A DNA stretch of 10,059 nucleotides, from contig JAFVEU010000187.1 of the NCBI GenBank assembly GCA_017475845.1, positions 1 through 10,059 of the forward strand, given 5' to 3'. This DNA is from Lachnospiraceae bacterium (GTDB taxonomy: Bacteria; Bacillota; Clostridia; Lachnospirales; Lachnospiraceae). Below the pieces are notes generated by a model. That model saw nothing but the letters and a program-made list of their open reading frames with translations, did no database searches and was not told where the DNA came from. Shown here in pieces: positions 1 through 5,229 of this stretch; the stretch's first letter is position 1, and every line of letters starts with the position of its first letter. The translations under genes were made by a program, and so were the position numbers.

Positions 1-122
1 CCGTTAAAGGTCCGGGGGACCTTTTGCGACCGCGTTTAGACGCGCTGAGCGCGGCTGCGGGCCGTTAAAGGTCCGGGGGACCTTTTGCGGGCACGCTTTG
101 ACGCGCTGAGCGCGTCAGTGCC
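1..122. repeat. Tandem 61-bp hairpin-rich repeat, two copies
   Basis: Two head-to-tail 61-bp units lie at 1-61 and 62-122. They are identical over their first 28 bases and share a 15-base block further in (39-53 and 100-114). Each unit begins with a perfect 8-bp hairpin of arms AAAGGTCC/GGACCTTT around a GGG loop (6-24 and 67-85), followed by TTTT. Each then carries a GC-rich palindrome centred on CGCGCTGAGCGCG. In the second copy this grows to a 14-bp stem with a 4-nt bulge (89-123); in the first copy the outer arms pair only weakly. The design resembles small dispersed palindromic elements (REP-like). The array may extend left of the window. No other copy was noticed in the window, so whether it is dispersed in the genome is unknown. 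Confidence 0.85.
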
Positions 123-130
123 CTGTCGTC

Positions 131-156
131 CGCAAGTTCAAATCTTGTCACCTCGA
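131..156 (+). tRNA. 3' fragment of a tRNA gene, probably tRNA-Pro
   Basis: The stretch reads as a tRNA 3' end: a 5-bp T-stem (GCAAG 132-136, CTTGT 144-148, one G-U pair) around the T-loop TTCAAAT, then a seven-base acceptor strand CACCTCG and discriminator A at 156, with no encoded CCA. A C1-G72 pair with A73 is typical of bacterial tRNA-Pro, so that identity is the best guess. The complementary 5' acceptor strand (CGAGGTG), the D-arm and an anticodon arm are not found in 1-130, which is repeat. It is therefore a 3' remnant, an attachment-site-like duplicate, or a gene interrupted by the repeat. A terminator follows directly, as for an expressed tRNA. Confidence 0.5.
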
Positions 157-765
157 TTAAAAAAGGTCATCCAACAGATGGCCTTTTTTTGATCGATATC
201 ATTTACTTCGCCTTGCGGCCTCAAGTCCCGGACGTAGTGAGGGCCGTGGCACAGAAAGACTCCCTGTGTTCCGGCTCCCCTGACACGCTTGACCACAACA
301 TCCTCTGTTCCAAGACTCCTGTAGCAACTTTCCGCCTCCGCCTCGTCTTTCACGACCATTCCCCTGATATATCTCAATCCGTTCTTTTTAAGGGCCTCAT
401 GCATGGCATCCTTCTCTGTCATGGAGCGGAGGGCAGACACCGGATTCCCCGGGAGCCCCAGATCTTCCGAAAGTCTTGTGGCAAGCGGCACGCCGAATTC
501 ACTGCCGGCGATGACCAGCAGGGGATCAAGTTCCTTCACCTGTCTCAGTATATCCTCATAATCCGGATTCTCCGCTATGATCCTTACACTGTCTTTATAA
601 TGCGCATTGATCGCCGCTCTTGCTTCTCTGAAAGGCACTCTCCTCCTCCGTACCCACATAATTCCCCTCCAGAAGAACGGGTTCATACCCCCTGGCACGG
701 ATATCATCAACAAAATTGATCCCTGTGGAGATATATTCACATACTACGATCGTCCTCTTTTCCAT
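138..765 (-). pseudogene. Frameshifted, 3'-truncated ATP-grasp family gene
   Basis: An ATG at 765 with a good ribosome site (GAGGTGA, 5 bases upstream) opens a frame beginning MEKRTIVVCEYISTG, which looks like the nucleotide-binding-fold N terminus of ATP-grasp ligases. This frame stops at 595. From about 629 the next frame carries the continuation: REARAAINAHYKDSVRII, then a GSEFGVPLATRLSEDLGLPGNP block, a MTEKDAMHEALKKNGL block, and a VVVKRVRGAGTQGV segment that fits the ATP-binding lysine and glycine loop. Removing one base near 630 joins the two frames smoothly. Likeness to the family fades near 245, so only about 175 of the usual roughly 400 residues remain; the frame then runs through the terminator and tRNA fragment to a stop at 138. 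Related enzymes join a carboxylate to an amine using ATP; the substrate cannot be told. A sequencing error could explain the frameshift but not the missing C-terminal half. Confidence 0.75.
159..190 (+). terminator. Rho-independent terminator after the tRNA fragment
   Basis: Stem GGTCATC/GATGGCC (165-171 and 177-183, one wobble pair) with a short CAACA loop, preceded by an A tract and followed by seven T residues. The flanking A and T tracts could let it act in both directions, which would also end transcription of the minus-strand gene remnant. Confidence 0.8.
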
Positions 766-808
766 GAAGATCACCTCTCACCCGATAGTTTTCCATACAC
801 CCCACCCC

Positions 809-838
809 ATTATATACGAATTATTCCCAATATAAAAA
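809..838 (-). promoter_or_regulatory. Possible promoter of the ATP-grasp remnant
   Basis: On the minus strand a perfect -10 TATAAT (814-809) lies about 45 bases before the remnant's start codon, with a poor T-rich -35 (TTTTTA, 838-833) at 18 bp. It faces away from the xpaC promoter in the same 170-base intergenic region. Confidence 0.4.
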
Positions 839-877
839 CAGGCTTTCGGGAAGAAAGATATACGGTTCGCTAAATTG

Positions 878-886
878 TGTTATAAT
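878..886 (+). promoter_or_regulatory. Extended -10 promoter of the xpaC-telA-acyltransferase operon
   Basis: TGT-TATAAT is a perfect extended -10 element. The expected -35 position (about 858-863) shows no good hexamer, which is common for extended -10 promoters. Transcription would start near 893 and give a leader of about 43 bases. Confidence 0.6.
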
Positions 887-935
887 CGGAATAATAAATA
901 CTCAGACAGGAAGCGGAATTGTTACGTAGTGCCCT

Positions 936-2075
936 ATGACTGATATAAATGATCTGTTAAAAATCGGCGGCGATATATTACATGATGTGTCCGGAGCCAT
1001 TGAATCCGGGGATTACAGCGATCTCGGCAAAAGAACGAAGGAAAGGATCGCCTTTGCCGCCAGTCAGCTCGCAAAACCCACCGGAAAAACTCCGGGGAGA
1101 ACTCCCGAAAGGAAAAAGGATGTCTCACATTTCTTCACCAGACCCCAGAACCGCTCTGCCGGAGCCGGTGAGATCGTAGGCGGTACCCTGGGCAGTGTGG
1201 TGGGAGGCATAGGTGCTGCCATATCCTTCGGATTACTGGGAACCGGAGCGATATACGGACTGATGGCGAAAATCTTTGTCACCGGTATCGGTATGCTTTT
1301 CGGGATAATGTTCCTTTCCTCCCTTTTCATGCTCCGTTCCGGCATTAGGACCAGCAATCTCATTAAGCGCTATTTTTCTTACGGATCACTCATAGGGACT
1401 GCGGAATTTTTCAGTATAAAGGAACTGGCGGACAAATCCGGGGTCGGCATCAAAAAGACCATAAAAGATCTTCAGGAAATGATCCGCAGGAATATGATCC
1501 CCGGAGCCAGAATAGACGACAAGAAGACCACACTGCTGCTTACGGATCAGGCTTATTCCCAATATATGGAGGCGGAAAACGCCCGTATCGACAGGGAGAA
1601 AAAGGAGCAGGAAAACAAGGCTTCCGAGGCGCCCTTTTCCGATGCTGCGGATGAAGAGGTCAGGCGTATCATCGATGACGGAAACCGGGCGCTTAAAAGG
1701 ATACGGGAGATCAATGACGAGATTCCCGACAGTGAGATAATGTCCGATAAGCTCTACCGATTAGAGGACATAATGCGGAGGATATTCGGGCAGGTCCGGA
1801 AAAATCCCGCCTGCGCTTCCGACTTAAGACGTTTCATGGATTATTATCTCCCTACTACCACAAAGCTCCTTACAGCCTATGTGGAGCTCGACAGGCAGCC
1901 TGTACAGGGGGAAAATATAAGCAGGACCAGAAAAGAGATAGAGGATTCCATGGACACCATCAACGACGCTTTCGAGAAGATCCTTGACGGAATGTTCTCT
2001 GATATGGCAGAGGATATTTCCGTTGATATCTCTGTTATGAAGACCATGCTGGAGCAGGACGGACTTTCAAAGTGA
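936..2075 (+). CDS. xpaC: XpaC-family membrane protein (5-bromo-4-chloroindolyl phosphate hydrolysis family)
   Basis: This 379-residue protein matches the XpaC family, named for a phosphatase-like phenotype but with no established enzyme activity. Residues 1-75 are polar. Residues about 79-135 form two hydrophobic, glycine-rich membrane segments. Residues about 157-212 (FFSIKELADKSGV onward) look like a winged-helix fold. Residues 213-262 are highly charged and probably coiled. The C-terminal part holds the family signature, with LYRLEDIMRRIFGQVRKNP near 273-291, MDYYLPTTTKLLTAYVELD near 301-319 and QPVQGENI after it. It is the first gene of an operon and overlaps telA by 4 bp, the usual partner in Firmicutes, suggesting a shared envelope-stress role (inference). 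The start is unusual: no Shine-Dalgarno lies close to the ATG (a GGAAG lies about 20 bases away), but an in-frame TAG two codons upstream rules out an earlier start. Confidence 0.85.
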   Translation: MTDINDLLKIGGDILHDVSGAIESGDYSDLGKRTKERIAFAASQLAKPTGKTPGRTPERKKDVSHFFTRPQNRSAGAGEIVGGTLGSVVGGIGAAISFGLLGTGAIYGLMAKIFVTGIGMLFGIMFLSSLFMLRSGIRTSNLIKRYFSYGSLIGTAEFFSIKELADKSGVGIKKTIKDLQEMIRRNMIPGARIDDKKTTLLLTDQAYSQYMEAENARIDREKKEQENKASEAPFSDAADEEVRRIIDDGNRALKRIREINDEIPDSEIMSDKLYRLEDIMRRIFGQVRKNPACASDLRRFMDYYLPTTTKLLTAYVELDRQPVQGENISRTRKEIEDSMDTINDAFEKILDGMFSDMAEDISVDISVMKTMLEQDGLSK

Positions 2076-3010
2076 ATGAGATCAGTTCAAATATGGCAGG
2101 ATCCCTGAAGGATGATCCTTTTGCAACCTCCTGGGATACCGGGCTCACAGCCGAAGAAATGGAAAAAGCCGATGCTTTTGCCGACAGCATAGATATAAGG
2201 GATTCCAATGCTGTCATGAATTTCGGCACCGGATTACAGAAGAAAATGTCCGCTTTCCCGGATAAGGCTATGAGCAGCGTCCTGGAGGGAGATCTTGGAG
2301 AGATCGACAAAATGCTCACCGGACTGGCTGAAGATCTCAGGACTTTTGCCGAAAGCGGACGGAAAAAGGGGCTGAAGGCGCTCTTCGGCAGGAAAAAGGT
2401 ATCCGATGTCCTGAAGTCCGGATATGCGAAGATCGAAAAAAAAGTCAACGCTGTCCTTAAGGAACTGGAACAGCATGAGGTAAGGCTTCTTAAGGATGCG
2501 GAGATCCTGAACCGGATGTACGCTATGAATCTTGAGCATTTCCGCGAGCTCAGTGTCTGTATCGCCGCAGGGAGAAAACGACTTGAAAAGGCTGTGGGTG
2601 CAGAGCTTCCGGCCCTGCGGAAAAAGGCCAGGGAAAGCGGCCTAAGGGAAGATTCCGAGGCGGCAAAGGATTTCGCCTTCCACTGTGACAGGTTTGAAAA
2701 GAAACTGCAGGATCTGGAGCTGACCCGAATGATCGCGCTTCAGACCGGGCCGCAGATAAAAATGGTACAGACATCAGATACCCTTATGGCGGATAAGCTG
2801 CAGTCCATCATCGTTAATACCATCCCCATGTGGAAAAACAGGATGATCCTCGCCCTGGGCCTTGAGCACGCTTCACAGGCCGCAAAGATAAGCAAAAAGA
2901 GTGATGACATCACGGATGAAGTTGTAAAGGGTAATGAACAGCTGATCCTGGTGATCAACGAAATGGTAGACGAGATCAGGGTACGTAACACAAAAACGGC
3001 CAGCATGTAA
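2072..3010 (+). CDS. telA: TelA/KlaA-family toxic anion resistance protein, short at the C terminus
   Basis: The 312-residue product belongs to the TelA family, linked to tellurite and other toxic anion resistance by an unknown mechanism and predicted to be a cytoplasmic helical protein. Signature blocks are a charged helical centre (about 105-150), then LTRMIALQTGPQI (217-229) and the highly conserved stretch from SDTLMADKLQSI through NTIPMWKN to LALGLE (about 235-265). Family members are usually about 350-400 residues; here only about 47 follow the LALGL block and the charged C-terminal helix is missing. The end (NEQLILVINEMVDEI) resembles a later part of that helix, so an internal in-frame deletion is possible. 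The GTG start overlaps the xpaC stop (GTGA), pointing to coupled translation; an in-frame ATG at 2093 is the alternative. The acyltransferase gene follows 18 bp later. Confidence 0.85.
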   Translation: MNEISSNMAGSLKDDPFATSWDTGLTAEEMEKADAFADSIDIRDSNAVMNFGTGLQKKMSAFPDKAMSSVLEGDLGEIDKMLTGLAEDLRTFAESGRKKGLKALFGRKKVSDVLKSGYAKIEKKVNAVLKELEQHEVRLLKDAEILNRMYAMNLEHFRELSVCIAAGRKRLEKAVGAELPALRKKARESGLREDSEAAKDFAFHCDRFEKKLQDLELTRMIALQTGPQIKMVQTSDTLMADKLQSIIVNTIPMWKNRMILALGLEHASQAAKISKKSDDITDEVVKGNEQLILVINEMVDEIRVRNTKTASM

Positions 3011-3028
3011 AACAAGGCACAGGACGAC

Positions 3029-4138
3029 ATGTCTGAAAACAATCGGCTCCACTATCTGGATCTTGCCCGGGGAGCGGGCATCATATTGGTAATACTCGGA
3101 CACATTTCATATCTCGGCGAAGGCAGCCGGATCTTTATCGTGTCCTTTCATATGCCTCTTTTCTTCGTGATCTCGGGCCTTTTGATCTTTCTGAAAAAGG
3201 AGGATGGGCGGTCTCTGTCCCACAGCCTCAAAAACAAAGCTCTCCGTATGATGGTGCCCTACTACCTTTATTCCGTGCTGGGAATACTTATCTATATCGT
3301 TTACTATCTGCTTACGGGACGTGACGGAGGCTGGCCCACGGTCATCTCGGACCTGGTCCAGACCCTTACCCTCTATGGCTTCTCGGTCATGTGGTTTCTT
3401 CCTGCCATCTTCGGAGCGGAGCTCCTTTTTCTCCTGCTCCTAAAAAAGACTCCTTTTCCCCTTATCCTCACCGTAATACTTACGGCAGCCGCAATGATAC
3501 TTAACGGCCGTCTGGAAGAAGCAAATGCTATCTACGGTTTGGACACAGCCTTTTCCGTCTTTCACCTTATTGCGGTAATGCTCTTAAGGATCCCTGTCTG
3601 TGCTTCCTTCATCGCTGCCGGCTACTATATCGCAAAATACTGGTCAAAACTAAAAGCAACAGGCCCTGACCGATTTCCGCGTCTTGCGGTCCCGGCGGAC
3701 CTGTTGATCGGAGCAGATGCTCTTGGACTTGCAGTGGTCTTCAGCCGGATAAACGGTGTGACCGACCTGCATTTCCTTATATTCAATAATGTACTTTTCT
3801 ATTACATAGCAGCTCTTTCAGGATCAATGGGGCTGATACTCATCTGCAAGGCTTTTGAAACCGCTGCCGGAGCCCCGCCATTAAGGCTTTTATCATACTT
3901 CGGGATAAACTCCCTGACCATAATGGTGACACACCTTAATTTCTATGTCCTTCTCCTTGCGGAAATAGGGGGCTTCCATTTCACCAAGGCCCTGCCCGAG
4001 GGCATGTTAAAGCACAATGTCTTCATGCTTCTCGTGCTCATATTTACCCTCTGCGGCGAGATCGTGACCATAGAGGCCCTTAAAAGGCTGTCTCAGATGA
4101 ACTTCTCTATGAAGCTCTCCAGATTCTTCCGGGGCTGA
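3029..4138 (+). CDS. Acyltransferase-3 family integral membrane O-acyltransferase
   Basis: The 369-residue protein carries the N-terminal mark of the family: R6, YLDLARG (9-15), then GH at 24-25, and SFHMPLFFVISG (39-50) with H41. About ten hydrophobic segments follow, and a late SYFGINSLTIMVTH motif (289-302) precedes the last two. Enzymes of this kind move acetyl or other acyl groups across the membrane onto peptidoglycan, wall polysaccharide or exopolysaccharide; the acceptor here is unknown. It lacks the extracellular SGNH domain of OatA-type proteins. The ATG has an AGGA ribosome site about six bases upstream and lies 18 bp after telA, so it is probably the third gene of the operon. Its last 15 codons overlap trxA on the other strand, and no terminator is seen between them. 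Confidence 0.85.
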   Translation: MSENNRLHYLDLARGAGIILVILGHISYLGEGSRIFIVSFHMPLFFVISGLLIFLKKEDGRSLSHSLKNKALRMMVPYYLYSVLGILIYIVYYLLTGRDGGWPTVISDLVQTLTLYGFSVMWFLPAIFGAELLFLLLLKKTPFPLILTVILTAAAMILNGRLEEANAIYGLDTAFSVFHLIAVMLLRIPVCASFIAAGYYIAKYWSKLKATGPDRFPRLAVPADLLIGADALGLAVVFSRINGVTDLHFLIFNNVLFYYIAALSGSMGLILICKAFETAAGAPPLRLLSYFGINSLTIMVTHLNFYVLLLAEIGGFHFTKALPEGMLKHNVFMLLVLIFTLCGEIVTIEALKRLSQMNFSMKLSRFFRG

Positions 4139-4407
4139 GCTCCCACGATGGATTCCTTTGATTCCCCATCCTTAAACATCATAATTGTGGGAATGGACAT
4201 GATACCGTATTTTGCTGCAGTTTCGGGGCACTCATCTACATCGCAGCTGACAAATGTCACATTACCGTAGTTCTCGGAAAGCTCATCAAATACAGGAGCC
4301 ATCATTTTGCAGGGACCGCACCAGGTTGCATTAAAATCCACCAGTACCGGCTGCCTGGAATCTATCACTTCACTCTGGAAAGCATCATCAGTAATCTTCT
4401 TAACCAT
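4093..4407 (-). CDS. trxA: Thioredoxin
   Basis: A 104-residue, full-length classical thioredoxin: a cytoplasmic dithiol-disulfide oxidoreductase reduced by thioredoxin reductase that serves ribonucleotide reductase, peroxiredoxins and other partners. The active site WCGPC is at 29-33, the buried aspartate at D24 within VDFNATW, and the cis-proline at P73 in SIPT. Extra cysteines C55 and C60 lie in the central strand-helix region. The ATG has an excellent ribosome site (AAGGAGG, 5 bases away) and a near-consensus promoter. The C-terminal GAQPRKNLESFIEKF is normal for the family, so the 46-bp tail overlap with the acyltransferase is real on this side. trmB lies just upstream on the same strand. 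Confidence 0.97.
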   Translation of the reverse strand: MVKKITDDAFQSEVIDSRQPVLVDFNATWCGPCKMMAPVFDELSENYGNVTFVSCDVDECPETAAKYGIMSIPTIMMFKDGESKESIVGAQPRKNLESFIEKFI

Positions 4408-4438
4408 AGTTACCTCCTTATTTGTTGTATTGATTTTT

Positions 4439-4481
4439 TACAATTGCATTGTATCAAATATAATTGTAGTTGTCAACAACT
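4439..4481. promoter_or_regulatory. Inverted repeats over the trxA promoter, possible operator
   Basis: Two perfect inverted repeats sit on the promoter: TACAATT/AATTGTA (4439-4445 and 4462-4468), which flanks the -10, and AGTTGT-CA-ACAACT (4468-4481), which covers the -35. Such placement fits repressor or redox-regulator binding, but AT-rich promoters form small palindromes by chance and no known regulator box is recognised. Confidence 0.35.
4448..4476 (-). promoter_or_regulatory. Sigma-A promoter of trxA
   Basis: On the minus strand a consensus -35 TTGACA (4476-4471) is followed by exactly 17 bp and a near-consensus -10 TACAAT (4453-4448). It is the strongest promoter in the window and starts only 5 bases past the trmB stop, giving trxA independent expression with a leader of about 30 bases. 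Confidence 0.9.
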
Positions 4482-5152
4482 TATTTTCGATCCGGATTCT
4501 TTTTTATCACATACTTAAATATCTTATTTCCCTTTGCGGAGAATTTCTCCTCATACTCAGTCATCACATTGTCCTTCATCTCCTCTTCATCGGAATGCAG
4601 GTCCCGGCTTAAGTAGACAAGCTCATATCCCGAATCCTCAAGCTCCGACAGGGCAAAGTCAAAAAGCCCCTCATTATCCGTCTTGAATTCGATGATCCCC
4701 TTATCCTTAAGGACCCGGCCGAAGATCTCCAGGAACCCCCGGGACTCCAGCCTTCTTTTGGCATGTCTCTCCTTTGGCCAGGGATCCGAAAAATTAAGAT
4801 AGATCCTGTCTATCTCTCCTCTTTCAAACATATCCTCCAGATTGGCGGCGTCCATGCAGAGAAACCTGAGGTTTTCCGGAACCGGGATCCCGTCCCGTTC
4901 CATCCTGTCAAGCTTCCCCAGAGCCTTTACCATCACGCTTTCGTACCTTTCAAGGCCGATAAAGCTGTATTCCGGATGCCTTAGGGCCATATCTATGATA
5001 AATCTTCCCTTCCCCATGCCTATCTCCAGCATGACAGGGGCCTTTCTTCCGAAGATCTCTTCCCACTTACCCCTGGTATCGTCTCCGGCGCCAAAGCATC
5101 TTGTGTCTTCCTTTACCTGTTCCCTGGCCCCGGGAATATTCCTTAATCTCAT
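4481..5152 (-). CDS. trmB: tRNA (guanine-N7-)-methyltransferase TrmB
   Basis: A 223-residue SAM-dependent enzyme that places the 7-methyl group on G46 in the variable loop of many tRNAs. The SAM-binding loop is EIGMGKGRF (43-51), followed by GLE (66-68), the signature NFSDPWPKERHAKRR (120-134), FKTDN (156-160) and TEYEEKF (198-204); length is usual for the family. I chose the ATG at 5152 because GAGGAG lies 5 bases before it and the product then begins MRLRNIPGA as is typical. An in-frame ATG at 5176 has no ribosome site. The gene faces away from the carboxypeptidase gene. No terminator separates its stop from the trxA promoter, so some readthrough into trxA is likely. Confidence 0.96.
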   Translation of the reverse strand: MRLRNIPGAREQVKEDTRCFGAGDDTRGKWEEIFGRKAPVMLEIGMGKGRFIIDMALRHPEYSFIGLERYESVMVKALGKLDRMERDGIPVPENLRFLCMDAANLEDMFERGEIDRIYLNFSDPWPKERHAKRRLESRGFLEIFGRVLKDKGIIEFKTDNEGLFDFALSELEDSGYELVYLSRDLHSDEEEMKDNVMTEYEEKFSAKGNKIFKYVIKKNPDRK

Positions 5153-5169
5153 ATAGTCTCCTCTGTAAT

Positions 5170-5198
5170 TGGACATTTCTCATTATTATCATTATAAT
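5170..5198 (+). promoter_or_regulatory. Promoter of the D-Ala-D-Ala carboxypeptidase gene
   Basis: A -35 TGGACA (5170-5175, five of six consensus bases) stands 17 bp from a perfect -10 TATAAT (5193-5198). Transcription would start near 5205, giving a leader of about 25 bases with no strong Shine-Dalgarno. Confidence 0.7.
5191..5196 (-). promoter_or_regulatory. -10 element of trmB
   Basis: TATAAT on the minus strand 38 bases before the chosen trmB start. At 17 bp upstream the -35 (TTTCGG, 5219-5214) is weak. The hexamer shares four bases with the plus-strand -10 of the divergent gene. Confidence 0.5.
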
Positions 5199-5229
5199 AA
5201 ATAACATCAAAATCCGAAAGTTATTTCTG

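Noticed and set aside
99..117. The hairpin TGACGCGC-TGA-GCGCGTCA could be read as an anticodon arm with anticodon TGA (Ser) before the T-arm.
   Set aside because: The loop lacks the nearly universal U33, the same palindrome occurs in the first repeat copy, and the C1-G72/A73 acceptor end does not fit tRNA-Ser, which needs a long variable arm and a G discriminator.
1..122. The two repeats as the end of a CRISPR array.
   Set aside because: The units are contiguous with no unique spacers, and the variable part is itself palindromic and shares a core between copies.
189..719. A 176-codon plus-strand reading frame opposite the ATP-grasp remnant.
   Set aside because: The protein has no recognisable pattern, no ribosome site was seen, and the opposite strand carries clear family motifs.
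595..765. Programmed frameshifting to make the ATP-grasp protein from its two frames.
   Set aside because: No slippery heptamer or downstream structure is evident, and the gene also lacks its C-terminal half, so decay is simpler.
901..935. A riboswitch or attenuator in the leader before xpaC.
   Set aside because: The predicted leader is only about 43 bases with no stable hairpin or T run.
5153..5176. The upstream ATG at 5176 as the start of trmB.
   Set aside because: It has no ribosome site, while the ATG at 5152 has GAGGAG at ideal spacing and begins with the usual TrmB N terminus.
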